From: Apostichopus japonicus
Lineage: Eukaryota; Echinodermata; Holothuroidea; Aspidochirotida; Stichopodidae
Direction: 5' to 3'
NCBI RefSeq assembly: GCF_037975245.1
Contig: NC_092561.1
Span: 14,977,001-15,037,000, forward strand
DNA length: 60,000 nt
Shown in pieces: positions 24,459 through 37,311 of this stretch. How positions within the stretch are numbered: position 1 is the stretch's first letter; every line of letters begins with the position of its first letter. The notes below the pieces were generated by a model, which saw only the letters and a list, made by a program, of their open reading frames with translations, ran no database searches and had not been told where the DNA came from. Position numbers and translations under genes: made by a program.

Positions 24459-25227
24459 GTAGGTACAGCTCATCAATGTTCATGTGAATATATCTTGAGG
24501 CTGTGCAATTTAACGAGTCGTTCATATATATTCATTTTGAGGTCGGGTGCAGGGGAAGATGTGATTTGCAAAGGTCGTCATCCGTAAATTTATCTGTTGA
24601 TGACAGGAAATTGTATAGTTATTAATATATTAATTGCTAAGAAAATATGCCACTGTAAAAGAAAAAATTCTTTTGTCTGGAGGTTCAGGAATTGCTAGGC
24701 AAATATGGTCATAAGGTTAACTAAATTTAGTAATATATATGACAAATTTTTATGCAGGCCTGCATTTCAGACAGTAGTTTACAGATGTGCTGTAAAGTAC
24801 TATTGAATGCTTTCTAGTTAAATTTGGATATTCATAAAATTGTTTGCAATACAAATCAATGTCAATCACAATTTTTCCTTTTCGTAAACAGACCAAACCA
24901 TTTATCATAGTTTTTATCATAGCTAGATACTTGCAATGACTCAACTTCCCTCAGTAGGCTACTCTTACTATGTACAGTATTAGCAAAATCTTATTCAATT
25001 TTTATGGATACCGTGGTTTTGATTTTCTTTATGGAAGACGGAACTGGCAAATCAAAAACCTTCATACATATTTAATTTATAATTTGCAAACAAATTATGG
25101 ACATGATCATTCATTGTTAAAACTATAAATATCTATGCTGAATTTGTGGGTGGCTGGAAGTACCTGTTGTGTGTATTGATGAATCTATGACTTAGAGATC
25201 ATCGCTCGATTAGAGGTTGCCTTCACT

Positions 25228-25442
25228 CCTCCAGCCGGTTGGGCCAATTTCCTAATGCTAATATATCCCTCTAAACTGTATGCCATATCATGCTCTCAAA
25301 GCACTGGTATTGACAGTACAAACAGTTCCTAACCTTGATCTGATAGAAACATGATATTCATACTGCATCGTACTGACAATACGACTGCTCGTAAGTGGGA
25401 CATGACACTACAGTATAGAAAAACTTGTCCCAACTGGGTGAG
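25228..25442 (+). mobile_element. Intronic copy of the satellite-expanding MITE
   Basis: It begins CCGGTTGGGCCAATTTCC and ends ACTTGTCCCAACTGGGTG, an inverted pair. The interior closely matches the copy at 8880, including CTCTCAAAGCACTGGTATT and the ACAAACAGTTCCTAACC segment. It is a single unit without internal amplification. Confidence 0.7.
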
Positions 25443-26308
25443 TCCTCAGACCGTGCATGGCAGATAACAATGTAGGTGCCAAGATTTAGTCTCTGCTACA
25501 GGGAAGACATCTGACCCTTTTATTTGCAAAAAAAAGTTTGTTTTCTATTTAGGTCAAGTTAATTAATCTATGAATATAATTAATATTTACTTCACTCCTC
25601 TCTTACCTGTCTCCTACAACACTTTAAGGCACCTTTTCTAGTCTACCTATACACCACTGGTATAAATTTTTAGCACTTCGCCAGTTTGTAAATGGATAAC
25701 AATCTTGCATCCGATGTCCAGAAATTAAGTATGCATATTAAACTCTGCCAGGTACTGAACCAGCTGCAGTTTTTCCTAATCAAAGTTCAGTGAGCACAGC
25801 TTTTCCACAAACTCATGAAATATATATGTAAACAAAATGACCATAGTATCTGATGGTGTTTCTTCAGAGGTGCAGAGAGACGTGTTCTGTGGCTGGTCCT
25901 CTGTCAGAAATTAGGACAATGAGGACAAGGTGTCAAATTCAGGAACAGGTCAAGAAATATTTGAACTGGTAGTTTATTACAGAGATTCCATAAACTTGGT
26001 AAAATTCTGGTATCTGAATAAGCTGATCGTTGACTTTCAAATGGTCACACTTGTAAGTGTTTTTAACATCAATGCGTGACTTTCAATTATATCGTAATGG
26101 TTACGCAGAGCTCTGAAAGTGATTTGACATGCACATGTGAAAGCCTGTTATGTTTGCACATGTGTAGTAAATATGCCCACAATGAGCTATATATAGGCTA
26201 TTTCAAAGGGAAAACAGATTAAAGCAGTTGGCTAACTGGTTACAATCTCCCCTAACAGCAGATTACTATGTAGATTGACTACAGTAGTAGTAGTAAGTTG
26301 AGTCTCGT

Positions 26309-26533
26309 CTATCCGACATGCTCAGTGATTAACCTCCGCCACTTATCACGATCTTGTGCAAGGTTTATTGCTTCCTCGAAATTGTTAATGTTAACATCCT
26401 TGAATTGGGACTTTATTTTCCAAGCAAGGTAGTCACGGGCCTTCCTGCTGGTTTAGCAACGGTGTATCTCAATGCTTCTCTTAAAGCAACCTTTGCTGGA
26501 GCGTCCTCCTGGAGTCTTGCTACATGACCGAAA
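26309..26533 (-). pseudogene. C-terminal fragment of a non-LTR retrotransposon polymerase ORF
   Basis: The minus strand reads FFGHVARLQEDAPAK, then ALREALRYTVAKPAGRPVTT, a frame change, then WKIKSQFKDVN and EEAINLAQDRDKWRRLITEH before a stop at 26311-26309. The GHVAR, GRPxTTW-like and AQDRxxWR motifs are the usual tail of LINE reverse-transcriptase ORFs. A short (TAC)n run follows the stop, as at the 3-prime ends of some LINE clades. It is 5-prime truncated and inactive. Confidence 0.75.
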
Positions 26534-27004
26534 AATCATTAAAGATGGAGTATAGTGGTTGATGAACTTTTAGACCCACGAGCCCCGAATTTCTCGTTAG
26601 GATTGAGCCACGACCCACCAGTGTTCCACACTCGGCATTGATGCTCAGAACTGCATGAAATTAAGCCAGCTTGGACTACGAGCCTGATTTACCAGATAAA
26701 GATAAAGTTTCCAATGTCTGGAACAGTCTGGACACCCATCGAAGGGTAGATGTGACCCACGTTTGGGTCACGCCCCGCAGTGCGTGTAACATCGGACTAC
26801 GTGTACATTTAGCGGCCTAGTCAATATGCGATAAAAGATTTTAGGATAATGGAGAAAAGTCTGTTTAATACGTCCTCACAAAGGCTATAAAAGTTTACTT
26901 ACACTTTTAGTCTTAGCCAGCTATCTGCCTTCTGAAGAACAGTCAATAGCAGATACGTATATAGTTTAATCTCCTAATATTATTCAACTTGGTTATTATT
27001 CAAC

Positions 27005-27345
27005 TTTGGTTGGGGGGGCTGCAGCCCCCCCAACCAAATATTTTTGAAAAAATTCGAGCAATATGCTGAGAATTTTTCGGGCACCTCCTGAAAGAAATAT
27101 GATTTGCAATGTGTTTTTCAATGGTTAAACTTATATTATTATCATCATTATTATTGTACGGACTTCCCCAATAATTATAACCAATATGGGAGGGTAATAA
27201 AATGGCAAATGATTGTATGTTATTGGCAGGCGATGTAATAACCGATGAATGCCTATTTGATATGCACATTAAGATGTTATATTTTCGGGCAAGTCGTTAC
27301 AGACCCCCCCCCAAATCAAATTGGTCTCCTACGCCTATGAGAGTG
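27005..27345. repeat. Interspersed repeat starting with a 34-bp perfect palindrome
   Basis: Bases 27005-27038 form a perfect palindrome centred on CTGCAG, with seven G and seven C on the two sides. Downstream are TTTTCGGGCACC at about 27076 and TTTTCGGGCAAG at about 27281, then a C-run and GGTCTCCTACGCCTATGAGAG. The layout suggests a non-autonomous element, with ends not well defined. Confidence 0.5.
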
Positions 27346-27651
27346 AATGTGGCAAAATGAAGGTTAATTGTCTAGTTTCAGTAATAAATACAACACTCAG
27401 GCAAAATTATTGACAACCATGTTATCCCATAGTTGAAACAAACTGAAGCCAAGTCCACAAACTTGACTGGCCCCTTTTCTTTACCTACATGTTGCTCTTG
27501 AAATGTAGCCTTCACATTTTAATATACTTATACTCTTAAGTGTTTCCAAGCAGGGCGAGTGTGACTCTGCATAGATATATGTTTTATTGTCGTAGTACGA
27601 TGGGTCTAGATGCATGTTCAAAACACACTTACATCAAAAACAGCAAGTAGG

Positions 27652-28028
27652 CAGTGGCGGAGCGTCCATACAGTCAGGGGAGGGGGGGGCGGATGCCCTC
27701 CTGACGGACTCAAATGGACTGCTGGCGCCCTTTCAGCTACTCACCACTTTTTACTTATTCGTGATTATTCACTTTTTTATTGCGCTCTCATCTACCTTTT
27801 GACATTTGTCACATTTTGTTGGCGATGATACCTATTTATTCTTCGTTTATCTGCAAATTAGCAAGGCCCAGAAAGGGTCATTTCCTGCGATCTAGGGAGT
27901 ATCTTTACTCAAAAAATTTCTGTACGCTCTGCGCCAACCTGTGATGGCGCTCCGCTTAGATAAAGTCGAAAGCACCCATACAGACCATTCTGGCCCCAAA
28001 TTGACCAATACCCCTAGCTCCGCCACTG
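27652..28028 (-). mobile_element. hAT-type MITE, copy 3, inverted, inside the first visible intron
   Basis: This is the inverse complement of the copies at 9324 and 13144, with the same 12-bp termini. The flanking octamers CAAGTAGG and CAAATAGG agree at 7 of 8 positions. It inserted into the intron after the transmembrane exon. Its G-run is shorter and interrupted relative to the other copies. Confidence 0.85.
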
Positions 28029-30950
28029 CAAATAGGCCTTAATAGTGATTATAAGAAATATATATCAAACTGACAAACACAAACTTTGAACCATATGACA
28101 TTGACAAATGAATCCGGCGATTCATAATAATTGCCAAAATGAGGCCTAAATACTTCATCCCTCCCACAGAGCTGTAATGTGATACTAAACCTAGCAATTA
28201 TGGACCATTAAAGGAATGAGATTAGCAGACTAGAAATTATTGATCATATTTATGTACCGCAAAATGTGCAAGTATGTAAAATGGCTCTTGTGTGTTTATG
28301 TAAGTACTTTTAATGTTTTGGTTACTGTTGCACGCCATTATTTAAAGCATATGTTTACAAACATTCACGTGACTGCAATAAGACATCATCACGCCAGACA
28401 TGTTAAAGGGTGTGAAGACTCGCGCAAAAAGAAATGTCTCATGCCGGTAATCTGACCTAGTTTCGAATAAGGTGTAACAGAAGTGTTACACACCACCATC
28501 GATCCCAGAAAATACACGCACAGCTTGCTACCGTCGGTAATTAGACACTAGTGTACAGTCAGTACATAACAGCTGCGGTCAATACCCACAGCACAGTGTA
28601 TTTAAACACTACTGACTGTAGTAACTTTAACCTGACGACGACTAAAATGAGTGATTCATCACCAGACTCAGTCAGAGACTCAGTGTGCAGTGATATGTTA
28701 CAACCATTACTGTGCCGTTAATGTGCTTGAGTTTATCATATCACCTAGTAGAGGGAGCCATTTTTCCCATTACTAAATCTATATGACCTAATACATTAAG
28801 GGTAAGACAATCCATCACCAAGGTTTCCCCCCCCCCCTCCCATATGGCATATGGCATAGATTACTATTTACAGACTAATTAGCCACAATGTAAAGCCACA
28901 TTAATTCTTAAGTGTAGTCGGATCACTACAGAAAGAACACAATTAAAGCCATCTGAAATAGACATCAGTCTCGAAATTGTGGAGAATGTTCAGATGGCAA
29001 AATGTTATAAAAATTCCTGATTAATTACAGTGATCAACTTACTATATAGCTTAATACAGTAGAGTCGTTTAATTTATAATATAACAAAATAATGGAAATT
29101 TCATAATGAGAATGCTCTTTATAAATGTATGTTTCTGTACATAAAGAGAGTAAAAAGGGAATTAGATTAACATATGGTATGTTGAAGTTTGTGCAGATGA
29201 TACATTGTATTATGATATGATATTCACAGCACTTACTTGTAAGAAGTTTATATTGTAATTATAAAGGTCTTTAAAAAAGTGAAAGATTTGTTTGATAAAG
29301 TGTAAATGTAGTTTAAAATGTGTAAATTTTAACTGAACACATATAATTTGCTGATGGATTAAGTGTGGATTACTGTGGATTAAGTAGATCCGTACAGTAT
29401 TCATAGATGTTATTTTATTCTCTGTTAATGACTGTCCAGAGCAATTATTGCAGGCCACATGCATTTATTATCCTGTGATTCAGGTTACATCTGTTCAACA
29501 CTGAGAAGTTTAAAACTGTTCAATCGTGAACCACCCCACTCGTGCTACAAACTGCTGGTCAGGAAAAATGCTACTTGTTCAGTTTACCCAACTGAAGCCG
29601 AAGCGACTTAAAAACTGACAAAATCTGGATCAGTCATAATTTGAAAGCACTCGCGTACGCCCGCCCGCCTATCCAGGACTTTGTGTTTAATAACGGTTGA
29701 GCTCTGTCAATTCGTGAACAGTCGGGCAGTATGCAGGCAATTGAGAATGCGCCCTTTGATACCATTGCCATAACTGTATATCTGCCTCGGGCATTTTATA
29801 TATATGCTCTCGCCCAGATCGGGGGAAATTTGAGCTGTGCCAGTGACTTTTTCACCCTCGTTTCCTTTGCTAGGCTTGGCGAATTGATTACATAACACAT
29901 AGGCTAATGTTCCAGACTAATCACCCTGAAAGGTGAAAGAAGTGGGCAGTGGCGAAAAATGAACGTCAGTCTTACTAAAGAGCGGATTTTCAAATGGAGG
30001 GCTTAACCAATTAAAGTACATCACCTAACTATAATCCCCCCTCCCCTTCTAACCCCTTCAGAACACAGAAAATAAAATATTAATAGCCTATGTAACCCAC
30101 AACCGCAAAACCTACAACCTAACACCAAAATCAGGCCGCTGAATCAAGTTTAAGGATTTTATTCCTGAAAAGTACTAAAAGGTTGTCCACTGATATCATG
30201 ATAATTATGTAATTTATATGTACTGTGCTGTTATTACACACAACAGCATTCATTGAGTAGGCTGATAGTAATACTTCAATGACAGATAATGCATAATTGT
30301 ATAGCTTTCCCAGTGACCTTCATCTAGCACAAAAGGAAAGCTAAGTCACTTTGTACAGATGGTAACTTTTGACAATATATTTCACACCATCTTTTATTGG
30401 ATGCTTATCAGATGTTGACATTTCTTTTGTTAAAAATGCCAAACAAGGTTACAAATAGTGGGTATTTTTGTGAAAAGCAAAAAAAAAAAAAAATTAGACA
30501 AATATTTGGCCAGAAAAAGAAAATTGAGAAGAGAGATCTCAAGTCAATCAAAGAATGGAAGGTGACCATGGACCATTGAATAGCTGAAATCTAATATATC
30601 TATTTGATGAGTACAGTAGCATCAGCTCTTGCATAGGTAATTATTAGATATTTTGAAGTGCCTTACAGAGCAGGTACTGTAGATCTGAAAGGGAAATGGC
30701 AAGTTACGAACCTGAAGATGTCAAAAAGAGAGGGGGAGGGGGGGGGCACAGGAGATTATCATCAGCATACAGGTAAAGTTGACTTAGAATCAAGTGAGAA
30801 TGTCTTACATGCTTCCATTCTAACTATTAAATGTCCTTCTAAATCATTGCAAAATTTAAGCTTTAAGCTTTTCTTAATAGCAGTTATCACAACTCCTGTC
30901 ACAATGTCCCTTCAGTTGAGCATGTACAAGTACACAACACGGACTGATAT

Positions 30951-31155
30951 AGTGTCCCATGAGAGCATAAAATGGTGACTGTCATAGTGTCCCATTAGTG
31001 GAGCATTCAACACTGACTGTAATAGTGTCCCGTCAGTGGCAAATGTAGTGCTAACTGTCATAGTGTCCCATCAGAGGGACAGACAATGCTGATGGTCATA
31101 GTGTCCCATCAGTAGACCTTACATTGCGAAAAGTCATAGTGTCTAATCAGGTCAT
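30951..31155. repeat. 38-bp minisatellite
   Basis: AGTGTCCCATCAG-type motifs start at 30951, 30986, 31024, 31062, 31100 and 31138, so the period is 38 with one 35-bp unit. Units carry CTGTCATAGTGTCCCATCAG with a variable second half. A weak unit may lie near 30904. Confidence 0.85.
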
Positions 31156-34100
31156 TCTGTCCTGACAATAAAATGGAACATGTATGCACTGTTATCTGAA
31201 CAACTGCTATTAACAGATGCTATGACTGCAATGAAATCATGAAGAGATATTAGGGGAAAAAAATCGATAAACCTCCAGTAAGGTCTCAGTATTTTGACTC
31301 CTTTTAGTTTGTTGGAAAAATTGAATAAATAAAAACAGGAGACAAATTATGAATGACCAACTTGCATGACAAAAGCTGAATATTACATTATATTTGTGGC
31401 TAAAAAATCCAAAACAGATCAGCAAGGTAGACCTATAGTTGCATTGTCCATCAGGTTATATTGAAATATCCTATCACAAGTGGACCCATAATGTTTACAC
31501 AAACTTCCCAAATTTTATGTTCTTACTCTTGGTGATTCAGTGAATTCATCCTTTTGTTTGGTTTAATTTCAGATACAAAAATTATGATGATATTTTAGGC
31601 TTCCTTAGTAGGCCACATTAATGTGCGTTTTGAAACTATCTCATGGCTGTAGAATGTTTGGGCACAGGCCACACTTTGCCAACCTGTGATAATATTAGTA
31701 ACAAAATATGCCTTAATTAAGAGACAGCAAATATTCTTAGGATCTAACAATTACTGACAGAAGTATTATTAAACTTCTGAGGTCTAATATTGACCTTTTA
31801 ATGCTCAAGTTTGAGTATGTTTGCATAAACTAGTGACAGCACTAAAGCAAATGTTTTCATGGCACACAGAGTGATATTTATAATGTAAGCCAAAAAGATT
31901 CCCCAATTCATGAAAGCTGACTTACAATCCAGTCATTCATTGCTCCTTGAAGCCATTTTACAGTTTATTTCTAACAACATTTATGCAATCCAGTCTAATT
32001 CAGGCAAAACTCATTAGGTGGTTAACTGATGTCATCAGGGAGAAGTCCAACACTAGATATTAAGTAACAGTTGGCATTCTATTACCGACTATGTACTACA
32101 ATAAACACTTTTTACATAAATATTATGATAGCAACATACTAAATTTTAGCTCCTAGGTAACTCTGTAAGGGACCAATACAAGTTTATACTCCAGAGACAA
32201 ATTCTGCTGGTAATCATTTGCTATCGCTGTATTTAAAAAAATAAAAATCAGAAGCTGTAAACATGAAGAGCGCCACCTTGTTTTACAAACAATAAATGTA
32301 TATATTCCTATAATTGTGAAAGAGAAATGGTATCAGATTCTACTAGAACATAAAATTGAAGAGTACACTGAGATGGTGGAAAGGCCAGGGAGGGGTGGGG
32401 GGGTGAGGGATGGATAGGGAATTGTTATAAACAGAGCCGGGGGGGGGATGAGGGGTGGATAGGGAATTGAGTGTTGTATAAACAGAGCCTTGGTTAATAG
32501 AGACTTAACTTGTTCCTGAGCTATGAGCACTTCTTTGCTCAGAGTGCAAGTTAGAACAGACACTAAATAGTTTAAAAATTCCAAAACTAAGGATCTGTGT
32601 GATATGCAGCATGAATGAATTCAGTGTTAGAAACTGACAGGAAGCAAATCATTAACATGGACCTAAAGAATTCATCTACTGTGTGTGTATGTACAGCAGG
32701 GGTGGCCTCAAATTTTATCTTGCTGCCGGGCTATAGTTAAAGTTTGTACCCATGCAGTTCTCTGGCCTCAACACTTACGGCTATTCCTACACTCTGGACG
32801 ATAATAGTTCGGTCATTCAATGAATTCATTACTTCAGTTATATCTATATTGTATGGTTGGGAGGAACGCATCGCTCTGATATTAACCTTTCGATATTATT
32901 TAATATATTGTTCTGTCACCCTGCATTTGCTTTTAGGGTTTTGAAAACTCTTTAGGCTGAAGATGTGAGTGGGATGCAATCTGCCCACCTGTGCATTGTA
33001 AAGAATATTTTAGGAAACTACAGAAGTGTGAACAAAGTATACTAAGAGAACTTAAAATCATGAATGCTTTTACCATAAAATTATCCTCTCTTTGTAGTAT
33101 TTGCTTCTGAGAACAAAGCTTTGCTGTAGTAGCTATGGTAATTATTTTAAGCCATAACCACTCAAACTCATTAATTGCTCATTCATCTATGTAAAACTGG
33201 TGTTAATAACCCACTGTACATAAATGACAATTGCAAATCTGAATAATTAACTTTCTATCTTAGTACAGCAAATACTAGTTTTTATTTTGCATGGTAAAAT
33301 AATGTCTCTTTTTTTTTACAATGTATATTTTAACTTCAGCACTCCGTGGTATGGCTTCTTCAGGTAACAAAATTTATCACCAAATTTATATTTGGCAGGG
33401 AACCTTTTTCTTCTGCTTTTACAATTTTTGGTGGCAGGTGGCAGGCAGCAGGGGTTGCAATTCAGCACAGCACAGCAATATACTAACAGTTTCAAAGTGT
33501 TTATCCTTTACAATGCAGTTTATGCCTTCAGCAATGTCTACTTCTGAAATAGAGGGCGCTCCTTCCAAATACAACTTTGTGTTAGATGCTGATGGTGCTT
33601 GAATAGTGATTTCAAACTCTGATACTCACGGCTATGCACTCTCAATCTCCTCCAATAAAAATAGCTTCAAGTTTTCAAAGCCGATGGAAAATCAACATAA
33701 AAGTACCAAATTGATTCGAATTTGAATTAAAGTTAATTAAAATACTAAACAGCATCTTTCTATATAACATTTTTGCACAAGAAAAGCCAAGACTAGAACT
33801 TTTTTTTCCCCACAATCTGATTAAATCCAGATACTTGGCTCTATCCTTTCATGCAAGAAAAGTTTCTTTTAGTCAGAGGAAGAAGAAAAAAAGGAAAAAA
33901 TTAGAGAGATAGAGATAGTAATAATTAAACCTAGTATGAGTTGATATGAGTTTCTTATACACTCAGACAGAATTGAGACAAAGTTAGCAAAGCCAATAGT
34001 GTTGAATCAATCAGCTGTAAATGGTGTGTTCATTCACGGATAATGAAAGACTGTACAGTGCCATCTGTTTTGCAGGTTTTAGCAATAATTTAATGGCATG

Positions 34101-34990
34101 TGGAGTATGTAAAAGACCTTTAAAAAGTGAGGAGTTGAAAGCAGTTCCTGATAAACAAAAGGTTACCAAAGAATTTGGGTCCCAAAAATTAGCCATTTTG
34201 GTAATTTTTAATAATTTGTGTAATCGTGGTCATTAAAAACTGGAATTTGTTTTCTCGGTTAGACAAATTTTCTGTCAATTTTTGATATTTTACAGTCGGT
34301 ATACTGGTACCTGATTAGGTATATTAACTAAGGAAATGAATTGAAATTACGATTATGTCTTTCGAAAAAGTAAATTTTGATAACAATACTTTGGCAAAAC
34401 CTCTCTTTTTATGTATTTTATTCAAAATGATTTTTGGTTCGTGCAAATACCTTGAAATGGTGTTCTAGAGTAAAATTTGATTCTTATAAGTTGATTCAAC
34501 TTATAAATAAAAAAATATATATATAGTCGTGAAAAGTCACACGATAACCACCGCTGGGTAGTTTATAATCGTATCATTCTGTTCATAATGAAATAGCACA
34601 GTCTGTGTGATAGCAGTGGGACACTTATGACATATTAAACTAATCGCTGAAAAACCAAAAGCAGGTTAAATTGTTTCGAAATCTCTTTGTTTTCAATCTT
34701 TCTTTGCACATTTACTTCTTTTGTTATACTTTGTTGATTTGCTCATATTTATTTAACAATTGACTTGTTCTTGTATTGGGCCTTCAAGTCTTCATTTTGT
34801 TGTTTATTCATGTGTTTAATCCTTCCTTTGCCTTTATTATGTTGATTTTGTTTTCAAAATATTTGCCTGTCTTTCCTTTTTTCACTTTGTGTTAATTATT
34901 GCTTTATTGTTTTAATTTTCTTTTTGTTGCATGCTCTGTTTTATGTTCTGCTACACCCTTCTCCTGCACGTTTTATGTCTCTCTCTATAG

Positions 34991-35107
34991 GGATGAGGAA
35001 GCTACCCCTGAGAGCCCTCTACTAACACCCATCACTGAAACAGATTCTGCACCCCTAATAGCCACCGCTGCCACTGTTGGGAAATACCACTCGGTGTCGG
35101 ACATTAA
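34991..35107 (+). CDS. Linker exon 2 of the synaptotagmin-7-like gene (symmetric 117-nt cassette)
   Basis: The exon lies between acceptor CTCTCTATAG and donor GTATGC. It is 117 nt long and is phase 2 on both sides, so it can be skipped without changing the frame. Joined to the exon at 24458 it reads R-DEEATPESPLLTPITETD, then a small alanine/threonine-rich run and GKYHSVSDIK. The segment is acidic with several TP and SP sites, typical of a disordered, phosphorylatable cytosolic linker between a membrane anchor and C2 domains. It shows no folded domain. The open frame extends beyond both splice sites, but that flanking sequence is AT-rich intron. Confidence rests on compatible phases across four exons rather than on homology. 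Confidence 0.7.
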
Positions 35108-37311
35108 GTATGCAAATTACACCTTTCTCTTTTTCAATTCTCACTTTTCACTGACAATTTATTTATTTCTTCTATGCTTACTTGTATTCCTTCTAAAGCA
35201 TTGTCATGAAGAAAGTTTGCTGGTAATTCCCATTGTAAATATTGCTATGTATGAAAAAATAAAAAACAATCTTCGCAAATATTCTGCTTTAAACTAAATA
35301 TGGCGCTTGATACCAACTTTTGATCCATCAATAGAATCCTGGCTTCAACAAATGTTTCAAAATAGTTTTTTTTTAGCTCATCAACCACTCAAAAAACTTA
35401 TGATAAGAGGCCTAGTTAATATTATATACTGTGATATCATAATTAAAAATTCAACCAACGAGAGGAGCATTTCTGTTTTCATGAGGATAAAACCTACGCA
35501 TTTTTCAAAATTACAAAGCGGCCTTTGAGAAAAAAAAAAATGGCATTGCCATCAGCATTATTTGAAATAATAAATATGAAGTGTCTCAATTCAAGGTCTT
35601 GATTAAGATAGTTGAAAGATGGGAGGTTCGTGGAGAAGAAGTTTTCCTTTTTAAATTTTTTTTCTCCTTTGATGACGTTCAGATGGAATCAGTGTTGCCT
35701 TTTTAACCTCTCAGTGATGACAATCACCATGGTAACAATACAACTGCCTCAAGTTAAAAAGTAATCCATACTTTAAGTAAACATGTACCTGACCAGTTTA
35801 AGAAGGAATGCAAGTTTAAACTTAATCTCTCACTGTTTTTTTTTTTTTTTTTTTTGCATGTTAACAGTTCATGTGGTTATAATTTTGCCCGTTGCTTTCT
35901 AATTCTTCGCTTTCTTTTAGTTTTCATTTTTCACTTTTCATTTGACTTTTACATTATTTTCATTTATGGTCATCTTACCGTATGCCTGTTCAAGTCTCGT
36001 TGTAGCAGTAAAAGTACATCGATAATTTGTTAACAAAGATTGTAACTCAGATAGATATGGCTGATCAGGAAAATTGGCTGGAATTGAAGACTTAACTTTT
36101 TTCAATACATAGTAACCTTAATTTTACAAGAACGCAAAGTAATAATGCTAATTCAAGGTTTGGCATGGTGAGGATGATAAATTAAAGCTATTTTTTTTTT
36201 ATCTAGATATCTAATTAATTTGAGCCAAGGAAAGCATGCTGTCTTTTGTAAAACACATGTATTTTTCTCCACTGATGATGGGGAATTTTCAATGAAACAT
36301 GAATTATTTCCCTTGTTAGTCATATATATATAATATTATATATGATATATCATATCATATCATACTGAGAATATTTCATTTATAGCATTCAAGCTATAAA
36401 TGTTAAAAAGGTTAAAATCACCAAACTTTTCTTGATTATTATTGATGTAAGTCCTCAGTGGAGATACATAATTCCAAACATGAAATAAGTTTGGTATCTA
36501 ACAGGTAACCTGAAGCTGGAATATTTGTAATTATTCTCTTGTAACACAGGGATTTGTAACACGCACTTGCTTCCCTCATATACATATATATATGCATCCT
36601 AAAGAGGAAGGAGGAATCAGGGCCTGGATGGATGGTAGCCACACCCCCTGTTTAAAGATTTGCCCAAAATTTGAGCGTAGTATTAGAGGATTAATGAATA
36701 TATGTATATGAGGTAAGTGCGTGGTAAACAAATTCCCAAAACAGGTAAGTGGGTTTGGGGATTGAACTACTAGCTTTGTTTTCTATATATTAGTTACTTA
36801 AATTTGATGAACTCCTGGGCTCTTGCATATCCTTGATCCTCCCCCCTTCCACACCCCCAGGTACACTTTGCACTTCATTCTGTATCCTGATGGCATATTA
36901 CAGTAACTGCCACAAACTTTTAGATAAGTTAGTTAAACTACCTTTACCATGTGGGTGTGTTAACAATTTTTTTGGCAATTGAAGCCAGGCGGAATATGTG
37001 ACTACCGTGACCTGATACCTTTGAGAATCACAAGAGGTCTCAAGGCTATCCAAGTTCCTGTAAGGTGTCAATATTTGGATACCTTCCTTCATGTGTAGGA
37101 AGACACTAATAATAAGTTAGTGCTTGTTAGTGAACGAGAGTGACCAGAAGAAACTGGGAATGTTTGAAGGAGTCAAATTTAAAATATATGATAGCCGCTC
37201 AAGTCTATCTTGTAATAACATTTGATGACATTCCGTTAATTTCAGCCGAAGAGAGGATATGGAATGTAAGCTAGGGAAGGAACAGGCTAGAGAAAAAGTT
37301 GGGGAAATTTT

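Larger units (their letters stand above)
24459..34990 (+). other. Intron between transmembrane exon and linker exon 2 (10.5 kb)
   Basis: This is a GT-AG intron. It contains a MITE copy (about 25228-25442), a LINE fragment (26309-26533), a palindromic repeat (27005-27345), an inverted hAT-type MITE (27652-28028), a 38-bp minisatellite (30951-31155) and a polypurine/poly-G stretch near 32385-32450. A possible 24-nt microexon sits at 33340-33363. The rest, including 24700-25200, 28040-30900 and 31200-34900, is AT-rich with no recognisable gene. Confidence 0.6.

Noticed and set aside
28646-28720. ATG frame MSDSSPDSVRDSVCSD as another alternative first exon
   Set aside because: It stops after 24 codons and has no good donor in phase 2 for the next exon.
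34899-34990. ATG frame upstream of linker exon 2
   Set aside because: It reads through T-rich intron into the exon; the exon boundary at 34991 has the matching phase.
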